Shown: positions 35,980 through 44,279 of the stretch, in pieces | Position numbering within the stretch: the first letter of the stretch is position 1 | Layout of the letters: every line of letters starts with the position of its first letter | Assembly (NCBI RefSeq): GCF_008033235.1 | Contig: NZ_CP042432.1 | Location: 3,224,001-3,288,000, forward strand | DNA length: 64,000 bases | Direction of reading: 5' to 3' | Source of the DNA: Anseongella ginsenosidimutans | GTDB lineage: Bacteria; Bacteroidota; Bacteroidia; Sphingobacteriales; Sphingobacteriaceae | Program-made: the position numbers and the translations under genes | Notes under the pieces: model-generated | Seen by the model: the letters and a program-made list of their open reading frames with translations, nothing else | What the model was told of the DNA's origin: nothing | Database searches by the model: none

Positions 35980-37869
35980 ATGAAGCGCCTTCTTCTTCTA
36001 TTTTGCGTAAGTTTTACTTTTTTTCATACCCTGGCTCAATCCACTAACAGCAAAAAAGCGCTGCAGGCCTATGAAACAGCGCAGCAGCATATCGGAGGCA
36101 AGGAGTATACGCAGGCGCTTAACGAGCTTTATAAAGCTATCCAGGAAGACCCGGGGTTCATAGAAGCTTACCAGGTTTTAGGAGATATTTTTCGTATACA
36201 GGAGAATCATGTCAATGCGGTTACCAATTACCGGAAAGTGCTTGAGATCAAGCCGGATTTTTCCGCCCGGACCAGGTACGGCCTGGGGGTTTCCCTTTTC
36301 CACCTGGAAAAGTACGCCGAAGCCAAAGAACAATTGAAAAAATTCCTTCAGGACGGCAATCCCGGCAGCCAGGAACTAGCCCGGGTAAAAAAATATATTG
36401 CTAACTGCGGTTTCGCTGAAACAGCCATAAAGTCGCCGGTGGCCTTTGAACCTGTCAACCTGGGCGAAACCGTCAATTCAATCCATGACGAATATCTTCC
36501 CGCCATTACCGTAGATGGCAGCACCCTGGTATTTACGCGAAAAACTCAGCAGGGAGAAGACTTTTATACCAGCTCCCGGTCAGACAGTACCTGGTCCCGG
36601 GCCGTTTTCCTGAGCGAGGTGATCAATACCCCGGTGTACAACGAAGGCGCTGAAGCCCTCTCAGCCGATGGCCGGACCATTTATTTCACCATATGCGCCA
36701 AACCCGGAGGAATGGGAAGCTGCGATATTTATTACTCCCGTTTCAACGGCAGTCAATGGTCGGCACCGCTCAATCTTGGCCATCCTGTAAATTCACCCGC
36801 CTGGGAGTCCCAGCCTTCCCTCTCCCCAGACGGGAGAACGCTGTATTTTGCCAGCAACCGTGCCGGCACGCTCGGCGGCATTGACCTCTGGAAAAGCGTC
36901 CTCCAGGAAGACGGTAGCTGGAGTAAACCGGTTAATCTTGGCCCTCATATAAATACTCCCTGGGAGGAACAATCGCCCTTTATTCATCCCGACAACAAAA
37001 CCCTGTACTTTACTTCCGAAGGCTGGCCGGGCATGGGCGGAAAAGATATTTTCTTCAGCCGGAAAAAGGACGGCGAATGGCAAAAGGCCGAAAACATCGG
37101 CTATCCTATTAACACCGTAAAAGACGAAAGCAGCCTGATCATCAGCGCCGGCGGCAAAACTGCTTATTTTGCCTCCAACAGCCTTAAAGGGCTTGGAGCT
37201 TATGATCTTTACACCTTTGAAATGCCTCCGGAGGCGCGCCCGGGTTTCGTATCCTATGTAAAAGGCCTGATCTATGATGAAGCAACGAATGCGAAACTTT
37301 CGGCGCGCGTGCAGCTCATTAATACCGCGAATAAGGAGATTGTGTTTGAATCCGGCAGCAACGAACTCACTGGAGAATTCCTGGCGAGCCTCCCGGCCGG
37401 CAATAATTACGCTTTTAACGTCTCCAAGCCGGGTTACCTTTTTTACTCAGGGAGCTTTTTCCTCGAAGACCTGAGCGCTTCGGACCCTTTCCGGCTCGAT
37501 GTACCGCTGAAAAAAATCGCCAAAGGCGAAAAGATCGTCCTTCAGAACGTTTTTTTTGAAACGGATTCTTATAAGCTGAAGCCAGAATCTTATGCCGAAC
37601 TTGACAAGATCATCGAATTCATGAAGCAGAATCCCCGCGTAGTTATAGAGCTGTCAGGCCATACAGATGATGTGGGAACCGGTGAGCATAACCAGCAACT
37701 CTCCGAAAACAGGGCCAAAGCGGCCTATGCATACCTTGTCCGGGGCATTCTCCAGCCTGAACGTTTTGTCTACAAAGGTTACGGGGAAAGCCAGCCGCTG
37801 GCCGAAAACACGACTGAAGAAGGCCGGGCCAAAAACCGGCGGACGGAACTAAAGATCGTTTCTGAGTAA
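35980..37869 (+). CDS. PorE-like TPR/beta-propeller/OmpA-domain protein
   Basis: A 629-residue secreted protein: signal peptide (to LAQS, about 20), TPR repeats (about 25-140), a PD40/WD40-like propeller (about 165-415; repeated LSPDGRTLYFASNRAGTLGG units), a carboxypeptidase-regulatory-like domain (about 420-510), and an OmpA peptidoglycan-binding domain (about 520-629; ELSGHTDDVGTGEHNQQLS). This is the order found in PorE of the type IX secretion system, but the Cys lipobox of PorE is absent. It probably links peptidoglycan to an outer-membrane complex. A TATCTTTA box ends four bases before the ATG. Confidence 0.85.
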   Translation: MKRLLLLFCVSFTFFHTLAQSTNSKKALQAYETAQQHIGGKEYTQALNELYKAIQEDPGFIEAYQVLGDIFRIQENHVNAVTNYRKVLEIKPDFSARTRYGLGVSLFHLEKYAEAKEQLKKFLQDGNPGSQELARVKKYIANCGFAETAIKSPVAFEPVNLGETVNSIHDEYLPAITVDGSTLVFTRKTQQGEDFYTSSRSDSTWSRAVFLSEVINTPVYNEGAEALSADGRTIYFTICAKPGGMGSCDIYYSRFNGSQWSAPLNLGHPVNSPAWESQPSLSPDGRTLYFASNRAGTLGGIDLWKSVLQEDGSWSKPVNLGPHINTPWEEQSPFIHPDNKTLYFTSEGWPGMGGKDIFFSRKKDGEWQKAENIGYPINTVKDESSLIISAGGKTAYFASNSLKGLGAYDLYTFEMPPEARPGFVSYVKGLIYDEATNAKLSARVQLINTANKEIVFESGSNELTGEFLASLPAGNNYAFNVSKPGYLFYSGSFFLEDLSASDPFRLDVPLKKIAKGEKIVLQNVFFETDSYKLKPESYAELDKIIEFMKQNPRVVIELSGHTDDVGTGEHNQQLSENRAKAAYAYLVRGILQPERFVYKGYGESQPLAENTTEEGRAKNRRTELKIVSE

Positions 37870-37886
37870 TTCGTGCGTTCGGCAGG

Positions 37887-38708
37887 TTAATCCCTCGCCT
37901 GCAGAGCCCTGCGAATACGTACCAGTTTTTCCAGTAAGCCTTCCAGGAGATCTAGGTGAAGCATATTGGCACCATCAGATTTTGCATTTGCAGGGTCGAA
38001 ATGAGTCTCTATAAAAAGCCCGTCCGCCCCTACGGCGATCGCTGCGCTGGCAATCGTGTCTATCAAAGCAGGGCGCCCGCCGGTTACGCCGCTCTCCTGA
38101 TTGGGCTGCTGCAAAGAATGCGTGCAATCCATTACGACAGGCACGTTAAAACCTTTCATTTCAACCAGCCCGCGGTAATCCACGATCAGATCCTGGTAGC
38201 CGAACATCGTACCGCGATCAGTAAGGATCACATTCGGGTTGCCTGATTCCGTAACTTTGGTAACCGCATGCTTCATGGCCCCGGCGGAAAGGAACTGGCC
38301 TTTTTTTATATTCACAAATTTGCCGGTCTCCGCGGCAGCAACAAGAAGATTGGTTTGCCTGCAAAGGAAAGCCGGTATCTGAAGTACATCCACATATTCG
38401 GCCGCCATCGCCGCTTCTCCCGGCTCGTGAATATCAGTAAGGGTCGGCAGATCGAATTCCGCAGATACTTTCCCTAACACCTTCAATGCCTTTTCATCAC
38501 CAATGCCGGCGAAAGAATCCAGCCTCGAGCGATTGGCCTTACGGTAAGAACCTTTGAAAATATAAGGAATATTCAGCCGGTCAGTAATCGTAGTTATCCG
38601 TTCGGCAATCCGGAGAGCCATTTCCTCCCCCTCTATGGCGCAAGGCCCCGCTATCAGGAAAAAATTATTGGAATCACTAAACTTTATATGCGGAAGCTGA
38701 CTAATCAT
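37887..38708 (-). CDS. kdsA: 3-deoxy-8-phosphooctulonate (KDO-8-P) synthase
   Basis: A 273-residue aldolase joining phosphoenolpyruvate and arabinose-5-phosphate for the KDO of lipopolysaccharide. It starts FFLIAGPCAIEGEEMALRIA and has the YIFKGSYRKANRSR phosphate/PEP-binding segment, DRGTMFGYQDLIVD, and the GGRPALIDTIASAAIAVGAD motif. Length is normal. The isomerase supplying its substrate (kdsD) lies 2.5 kb away beyond recQ. Confidence 0.96.
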   Translation of the reverse strand: MISQLPHIKFSDSNNFFLIAGPCAIEGEEMALRIAERITTITDRLNIPYIFKGSYRKANRSRLDSFAGIGDEKALKVLGKVSAEFDLPTLTDIHEPGEAAMAAEYVDVLQIPAFLCRQTNLLVAAAETGKFVNIKKGQFLSAGAMKHAVTKVTESGNPNVILTDRGTMFGYQDLIVDYRGLVEMKGFNVPVVMDCTHSLQQPNQESGVTGGRPALIDTIASAAIAVGADGLFIETHFDPANAKSDGANMLHLDLLEGLLEKLVRIRRALQARD

Positions 38709-38896
38709 AAACCTCTTTAAACCATGAACTTCAAACCAAAAACTTTAAACAGTTGCGAAGCAACAAACCCGTTGCAAAGCCTTTTCTAAAAACTATAAAC
38801 CAAAAACCAAAAACTATAAACCAAAAACTATAAACTTTAAACCTTAAACCTTAAACCTTAAACAGTTGCGAAGCAACAAAACCGTTGCGAAGCAAC
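38709..38896 (-). repeat. Heptamer/hairpin array at the recQ 3' end
   Basis: The recQ-kdsA gap is entirely repeat: AAACTTTAAAC, CCTTAAA and AAACCAAAA variants with GTTGCGAAGCAAC at 38752-38764, 38865-38877 and 38884-38896, plus a decayed copy near 38770. The last hairpin shares its final base with the recQ TAG stop. Read along recQ the array has the GTTTAAAG orientation, as after katA and rlmB. Confidence 0.9.
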
Positions 38897-41088
38897 TAAT
38901 TTCCAAATTCAGAAAGAAACTTTATCCGGAGCAATTGAAGTTCCTCGCGGGAATAGTCTGTTTCCCCCAACTCGTTCAGCGCGGCTTCGATAGAGTCGGC
39001 TTCCGCAGAACGGAAATAATCGTAAACCTCATCCTGCCGATCCTCCTCGATTATGTCGTCAATATAATAATCAAGGTTCAGCCTTGTCCCGGATGAAACG
39101 ATCGTTTCTATTTCATGAAGGATCTCCTGGTAGCTAAGCCCTTTGGAATCGGCGATATCTTCAAGCGGGATCTTGCGGTCAATATTCTGAATGATAAATA
39201 TCTTATTACCTGATTTATTGGCTGTTGAGCGTACCGTCAGGTCCTGGGCGCGGTCTATTTCATTTTCTTCGACATAATTCTTTATCAGCTCAATAAAAGG
39301 TCCGCCGTAGCGCATGGCCTTCCCCGCGCCAACTCCGGAAATATGTTTCATTTCCTCCATTGATACCGGGTAATGTGTGGCCATATCTTCCAGTGACGGG
39401 TCCTGGAAAATAACAAAGGGAGGAAGATTACGCTGCCTGGCTATTTTTTTCCGGAGTTCCTTTAACGCCCCCAGCAATACCTCATCCAAAGCGCCGCCCG
39501 GTCCGTTATGATCGCTGCTGTCTCGGGCCTGGTCAATATCCATGTCCTTATTCATTACGAATTTAATAGAATAAGGCGCACCAATATAAGACGTACCGAA
39601 TTTTGACAGTTTAAGCAGCCCGTAATTGTCCACATCGCGGATCAGGAAATTATTCAGCACCGCCTGCCTCAGCACGGATTTCCAGGTCAATTCCCCTTGT
39701 TCCCTGCCTTTTCCAAATTCCGGAAGCTTGTTATGCTGGTATTTTATGGTCTGGGGCGTATCTACTCCCACCAATATTTTTACAAGATGGTCTTCGTCGA
39801 AATTTTCTTCCAGCTTCTTGATCAGCTTAAGTACGGTCAGTAATTCTTGTTCGGCCTCGAATTTTTCACCCGGATGACGGCAGTTGTCACACATATTATT
39901 GCATGCCGCTTCGTTATAGCTTTCGCCGAAATAGTGTAAGATCTGCTTGCGCCGGCAAACCGCCGATTCGGCATAATTCACTACTTCTTTTAGTATCTGG
40001 GTGCCGATCTCCCGTTCGGAAACCGGCTTATCCTTCATGAATTTCGCCAGTTTATCAATGTCCTTCTCGTCGTAAAAGGCAATACAATGGCCTTCTCCCC
40101 CATCGCGTCCCGCACGCCCTGTTTCCTGGTAATAGCCCTCCATACTTTTGGGCATATCATAATGGATCACGAAACGAACGTCCGGCTTATCTATCCCCAT
40201 CCCAAAGGCAATGGTAGCGACGATAACCTCCACTTCTTCCATAAGGAATTTATCCTGGGTGGCGGCCCGCATCTTTGCGTCCAGCCCAGCGTGGTATGGC
40301 AAGGCCCTGATCCCGTTCACATTCAGGGTTTCGGCCACCTCTTCCACCTTTTTCCGGCTAAGGCAATATATAATGCCGGACTTGCCCTGCATGCCCTTGA
40401 TATATTTAATGATCTCTTTGTTCGGGTTTTTCTTTGGCCGGACCTCGTAATAAAGGTTATTGCGATTGAAAGAAGACTTAAAAATAGTGGCGTCCTGCAT
40501 TTGCAGGTTCTTCAGAATGTCCTGCTGTACTTTTGGCGTAGCCGTAGCGGTCAACGCAATAATGGGCGTATTTTCTCCCAGTTGCGAGATCACACTTCTG
40601 ATCTTCCGGTATTCCGGGCGGAAGTCATGCCCCCATTCCGAGATACAGTGCGCTTCGTCCACCGCGACGAAAGAAATTCCCGCCTTGTTCAGGAAATCAA
40701 TATTTTCCGGCTTGGACAGGGACTCGGGAGCCACATACAGCAGCTTGGTCTTCCCTTCCACCACATCTTTTTTCACCTGGAGGATCTCGCCCTTATTAAG
40801 CGAGGAATTCAGAAAATGGGCAATGCTGTCATCGCTTCCATAGGCTCTAACCTGGTCTACCTGGTTTTTCATCAGCGCGATCAGCGGGGAGATCACGATA
40901 GCCGTCCCGTCGCTCATCAAAGCAGGAAGCTGGTAACACATGGACTTTCCACCTCCCGTGGGCATGATCACGAACGTATCATTCCCGGATAATATATTGG
41001 TGATGATTGCTTCCTGATCGCCTTTAAATTTATCAAATCCAAAAAAACTATTCAGGTTGTCGAATAACGACCTTTTTACCTCTGACAT
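38896..41088 (-). CDS. recQ: ATP-dependent DNA helicase RecQ
   Basis: A 730-residue helicase: Walker A MPTGGGKSMCYQLPA, DEAHCISEWGHDFRPEY (DExH box plus aromatic-rich loop), helicase-C with QETGRAGRDG, the zinc-binding cysteines in CRRKQILHYFGE and CNNMCDNCRHP, a winged-helix RQC domain and an HRDC domain around 520-600. About 100 further C-terminal residues resemble the Bacteroidota extension. It unwinds DNA in recombination repair. A TAGATTTG -7 box (41144-41151, minus) lies 55 bases upstream, face to face with the kdsD promoter. Confidence 0.96.
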   Translation of the reverse strand: MSEVKRSLFDNLNSFFGFDKFKGDQEAIITNILSGNDTFVIMPTGGGKSMCYQLPALMSDGTAIVISPLIALMKNQVDQVRAYGSDDSIAHFLNSSLNKGEILQVKKDVVEGKTKLLYVAPESLSKPENIDFLNKAGISFVAVDEAHCISEWGHDFRPEYRKIRSVISQLGENTPIIALTATATPKVQQDILKNLQMQDATIFKSSFNRNNLYYEVRPKKNPNKEIIKYIKGMQGKSGIIYCLSRKKVEEVAETLNVNGIRALPYHAGLDAKMRAATQDKFLMEEVEVIVATIAFGMGIDKPDVRFVIHYDMPKSMEGYYQETGRAGRDGGEGHCIAFYDEKDIDKLAKFMKDKPVSEREIGTQILKEVVNYAESAVCRRKQILHYFGESYNEAACNNMCDNCRHPGEKFEAEQELLTVLKLIKKLEENFDEDHLVKILVGVDTPQTIKYQHNKLPEFGKGREQGELTWKSVLRQAVLNNFLIRDVDNYGLLKLSKFGTSYIGAPYSIKFVMNKDMDIDQARDSSDHNGPGGALDEVLLGALKELRKKIARQRNLPPFVIFQDPSLEDMATHYPVSMEEMKHISGVGAGKAMRYGGPFIELIKNYVEENEIDRAQDLTVRSTANKSGNKIFIIQNIDRKIPLEDIADSKGLSYQEILHEIETIVSSGTRLNLDYYIDDIIEEDRQDEVYDYFRSAEADSIEAALNELGETDYSREELQLLRIKFLSEFGN

Positions 41089-41165
41089 TCCTACAAGAAA
41101 TTAAAAAAAACAGAAAACTGACGCGCGGATTGGAAAAATCGCACAAATCTATATTAAAATTAACA

Positions 41166-41173
41166 TATTTTTG
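41166..41173 (+). promoter_or_regulatory. -7 element for kdsD-manC
   Basis: TATTTTTG fits TAnnTTTG and ends 20 bases before the TTG start codon, the same distance seen for other genes here. This spacing supports the TTG start. It lies beside the opposed recQ -7 box at 41144-41151. Confidence 0.58.
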
Positions 41174-41193
41174 TAAAAAAACAATATTGACCA

Positions 41194-42147
41194 TTGCATA
41201 TCCTTGAATCAGCCAGGCGCACCCTACAGATAGAATCGGAAGCGATCCTGAAACTCAGCCAACTCCTAAACAATGATTTCGAAAAAATTGTTTCCCTGCT
41301 TCTTCATTTGAAGGGAAGGGTAATCGTTACCGGGGTCGGAAAAAGCGCCATCATTGCTCAAAAGATCGTCGCTACGTTTAATTCTACCGGCACGCCTGCC
41401 ATCTTCATGCATGCCGCGGACGCTATACACGGCGACCTTGGCATTATCCAGGAGGCCGATGCCGTACTCTGTATATCCAAAAGCGGTAACACCCCTGAAA
41501 TAAAAGTACTGGTACCTTTGCTAAAACGAGGTGGCAACCTGCTTATTGCCATGGTAGGCGAACTGAATTCCTTTCTTGCCAGGGAGGCGGACTACATCTT
41601 AAACACATCGGTTGACCAGGAGGCCTGTCCACATAACCTGGCCCCTACTACCAGTACTACCGCACAGCTTGCGATGGGCGACGCGCTGGCTATCTGCCTG
41701 TTGGAACAGCGTAACTTTGGCCCGGGGGATTTTGCCCATTACCATCCCGGGGGCGCGCTTGGAAAAAAACTTTACCTCAAAGTAGGCGACATTGCAAAAA
41801 ACAATGAAAAGCCCAGCGTAGCTGCTTCCGGCAGTATCAGGGAAGTGATTATGGAGATATCTTCTAAAAGGCTGGGTATGGTGGCGGTAATGGAAAACGG
41901 CGAACTGGCCGGGATCATTACGGACGGAGATCTGCGGCGCATGATGGAAAAAACCACCGACCTTTCCGTCCTGAAAGCAAGGGACATTATGAGCCTGCAC
42001 CCTAAAACCATTGATTGGAACGAAATGGCCGTAAAAGCCGTTGAAATAATAAAAAAACACAGCATCTCGGCATTGCTTGTAACCAAAGAAGGAAAGTATG
42101 CCGGGGTGGTTCATTTTCATGACTTAATTAAAGAGGGAATTATATGA
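41194..42147 (+). CDS. kdsD: Arabinose-5-phosphate isomerase (KpsF/GutQ family)
   Basis: A 317-residue enzyme turning ribulose-5-phosphate into arabinose-5-phosphate, the KDO precursor. It has a SIS domain (GVGKSAIIAQKIVATFNSTG, SKSGNTPEIKVLVPL) and two CBS domains (about 200-317). The start is TTG at 41194: an in-frame TGA lies six bases upstream and the family N-terminus (ILESARRTLQIE) begins straight after. The stop overlaps manC by four bases, forming a KDO/mannose-nucleotide operon. Confidence 0.93.
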   Translation: MHILESARRTLQIESEAILKLSQLLNNDFEKIVSLLLHLKGRVIVTGVGKSAIIAQKIVATFNSTGTPAIFMHAADAIHGDLGIIQEADAVLCISKSGNTPEIKVLVPLLKRGGNLLIAMVGELNSFLAREADYILNTSVDQEACPHNLAPTTSTTAQLAMGDALAICLLEQRNFGPGDFAHYHPGGALGKKLYLKVGDIAKNNEKPSVAASGSIREVIMEISSKRLGMVAVMENGELAGIITDGDLRRMMEKTTDLSVLKARDIMSLHPKTIDWNEMAVKAVEIIKKHSISALLVTKEGKYAGVVHFHDLIKEGII

Positions 42148-43229
42148 TGAATAAAAACTTTTATGCCGTGATCATGGCCGGCGGGATAGGAAGCAGATTC
42201 TGGCCGGTTAGCCGGCAAAACCGGCCAAAACAGTTTATTGACATCCTTGGCGCGGGAAAAACGCTTATCCAACTTACGTATGAGCGCTTCTCAAAGATAT
42301 GCCCTCCTGAAAACATTTATATCGTTACCAACGAATCCTACCGGGATACCGTCCGGGAACAACTTCCGGACATACAAGACGAACAGGTATTATGCGAACC
42401 GATTATGCGGAATACAGCGCCCTGCATCGCCTTTGCCTGCTATAAAATAGCCCGTTTGAACCCCGATGCCGTCACAGTGATCGCCCCTTCAGATCATCTC
42501 ATCCTGAAAGAAGATCTCTTTGGTGACTCCATAGAAAAAGCCATGACCACCGCCTTAGGGCAAAACGTACTTTTAACGCTGGGTATCGTACCCTCCCGGC
42601 CGGACACGGGATACGGCTATGTGCAGTATACCGAAAAGAAGCTGAATGAGCATTTTCATAAGGTAAAAACGTTTACTGAAAAACCTAACCTGGAACTGGC
42701 CCAAACATTTATCCGGAGCGGAGATTTCCTTTGGAACGCGGGCATCTTTATCTGGAATGTAAAAGCGTTGAAAGGCGCTTTTGAACGTTTCCTTCCGGAA
42801 ATGCATGAGATATTCCAGGAAGGCGCACCTTATTTCAATACAAAAAAGGAAGCCGACTTCATTCGCACTGCCTATGCGCAATGTACCAATATTTCTATTG
42901 ATTATGCGATCATGGAACGAGCCGACAATGTGTACGTAATGCCTGGTAATTTCGGCTGGAGCGACCTGGGCACCTGGGGCTCTCTCCACAGCGTAAAGGA
43001 AAAAGATGAACGCAGCAATGCCATTAACGGAAAACAGGTAATGACTTATGAAACTTCCGACTGCATGGTACACGTTCCTGAAAACAAACTGGTCATCCTC
43101 CAGGGAATGGAAAACTTTATTGTCGTTGATACCGGCGACGTCCTCATGATCTGTAAAAAATCAGCGGAACAACAGATCAAACAAATCGCCGGCGATGTCA
43201 GGCAAAAAGAAGGCGATAAGTTTAGCTAG
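42144..43229 (+). CDS. manC: Mannose-1-phosphate guanylyltransferase
   Basis: A 361-residue nucleotidyltransferase making GDP-mannose, with the signature VIMAGGIGSRFWPVSR…RPKQF near the N-terminus and FTEKPNLELA / FLWNAGIFIW in the core. It is the short form without a phosphomannose-isomerase domain. It is coupled to kdsD by an ATGA overlap. GDP-mannose would feed surface glycans; no glycosyltransferases are in this window. Confidence 0.93.
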   Translation: MMNKNFYAVIMAGGIGSRFWPVSRQNRPKQFIDILGAGKTLIQLTYERFSKICPPENIYIVTNESYRDTVREQLPDIQDEQVLCEPIMRNTAPCIAFACYKIARLNPDAVTVIAPSDHLILKEDLFGDSIEKAMTTALGQNVLLTLGIVPSRPDTGYGYVQYTEKKLNEHFHKVKTFTEKPNLELAQTFIRSGDFLWNAGIFIWNVKALKGAFERFLPEMHEIFQEGAPYFNTKKEADFIRTAYAQCTNISIDYAIMERADNVYVMPGNFGWSDLGTWGSLHSVKEKDERSNAINGKQVMTYETSDCMVHVPENKLVILQGMENFIVVDTGDVLMICKKSAEQQIKQIAGDVRQKEGDKFS

Positions 43230-43237
43230 GGCCCTTG

Positions 43238-44176
43238 CTATTTCCATTCGATCCGCTCGGAGCCGGCAGCTTCTTTCAGCGCGGGCGGTATATGGCTAAG
43301 GATTGATTGCCTCAGCAGGTCTATGATATATCGCTTAGCATGATTACGCTGGATAATCATGCTTATCTCTCTTACCGGGGAGCGGCCTTCCATGGGCCTG
43401 ATAGCCCGTTTTCTCTCTTCGGGCCAGCCGTAAGTGGCCATTTCAGGCAGGAGCGTTATTTTCCCGGTCATGTCAGCTAGACGCGCCAGGAACTCCATAG
43501 AGCCATTCTGGTATTCCAGGCTGCCGGCCTCGTTTTTTGCGGGGCTTTTCCGGCAAAGATTCACTACCTGGCTGCGAAAACAGTGTCCTTCACCCAGCGT
43601 CCACAGATCCTGGGTTTCGAGTTCCGAAGACGAAATCCATTCGCGTTCGTACAAGGGGTGCGCAGCGGAAACATAGGCGACCACAGGTTCATAGTATAAA
43701 GGTATTTCCTGGACGACCGGCTCCTGAAGCGGCGTGGAAGCAATACCAGCATCGATAGAATCATTTGCCAGCCTTTTCAGGATCTCACCGGTGACAAGCT
43801 CCTCGATCACCAGGCTGACTTTCGGGTACTTTTCCAGGAAATCCGTGATAAACAGGGGTAAAAGGTAAGGAGCTACCGTGGGAATAATTCCTAATCGAAG
43901 TTCCCCGGAGACCTCTCCCCTGCTTTCTTTAATGATCTCCGGTATTTTTTGGAATTCGCGCAATACATTCCTAGCCTGTTCAATCACTTTCAGGCCTCTT
44001 TCCGTGGGGATCACAGGTTGTTTACTGCGATCAAACAGCTTTTCTCCCAGCTCTTCCTCCAGCTTTTGCAATTGCATACTAAGCGTAGGCTGGGACACGA
44101 AACACTTTTCCGCCGCTCTGGCGAAATTTCGATAGGTATCCACCGCAAGGATATATTCTAATTGGACGATTGTCAT
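43238..44176 (-). CDS. oxyR: OxyR-type peroxide-sensing LysR regulator
   Basis: A 312-residue LysR regulator: N-terminal winged helix (FARAAEKCFVSQPTLSMQLQKLEEELG) and a periplasmic-binding-like sensor domain. The sensor holds GEGHCFRSQVVNLC: two cysteines eight residues apart in the same context as C199/C208 of E. coli OxyR, so peroxide sensing by disulfide formation is expected. The ATG at 44176 was preferred to an in-frame TTG at 44194. It is divergent from katA with an OxyR-like operator between them. Confidence 0.93.
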   Translation of the reverse strand: MTIVQLEYILAVDTYRNFARAAEKCFVSQPTLSMQLQKLEEELGEKLFDRSKQPVIPTERGLKVIEQARNVLREFQKIPEIIKESRGEVSGELRLGIIPTVAPYLLPLFITDFLEKYPKVSLVIEELVTGEILKRLANDSIDAGIASTPLQEPVVQEIPLYYEPVVAYVSAAHPLYEREWISSSELETQDLWTLGEGHCFRSQVVNLCRKSPAKNEAGSLEYQNGSMEFLARLADMTGKITLLPEMATYGWPEERKRAIRPMEGRSPVREISMIIQRNHAKRYIIDLLRQSILSHIPPALKEAAGSERIEWK

Positions 44177-44196
44177 AGCTATAAAGCGATACAAAC

Positions 44197-44232
44197 ATAG
44201 ACAAAATCTATCGAATCATAAATATTATCGAT
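44197..44232. promoter_or_regulatory. OxyR-type operator between oxyR and katA
   Basis: ATAG (44197-44200), seven bases, CTAT (44208-44211), six bases, ATAA (44218-44221), seven bases, CGAT (44229-44232). This is the four-half-site OxyR pattern, with the first pair perfect and one mismatch in each half of the second; the centre-to-centre gap is one base short of the E. coli consensus. It abuts the katA -33 box and lies 21 bases before the oxyR ATG, fitting activation of katA and autoregulation. Confidence 0.65.
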
Positions 44233-44263
44233 TTGATTTATTATGTGCTGCCGGCTAGATTTG
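44232..44263 (+). promoter_or_regulatory. Promoter of katA
   Basis: TTTG (44232-44235), 20 bases, TAGATTTG (44256-44263): a full match to the Bacteroidota consensus, ending 16 bases before the ATG. The -33 box overlaps the last base of the OxyR-like site, the usual geometry for a class-II type activator contact. Confidence 0.78.
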
Positions 44264-44279
44264 GAAAAAATTCAAATTT

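Noticed and set aside
35823-36047. A 74-codon frame within and beyond the 35.8-kb palindrome
   Set aside because: It crosses the hairpin and the start of the OmpA-domain gene in another frame; its residues simply reflect the palindrome.
40087-40992. A 301-codon open frame antisense to recQ
   Set aside because: Fully inside the conserved helicase motifs of recQ; a codon-bias shadow.
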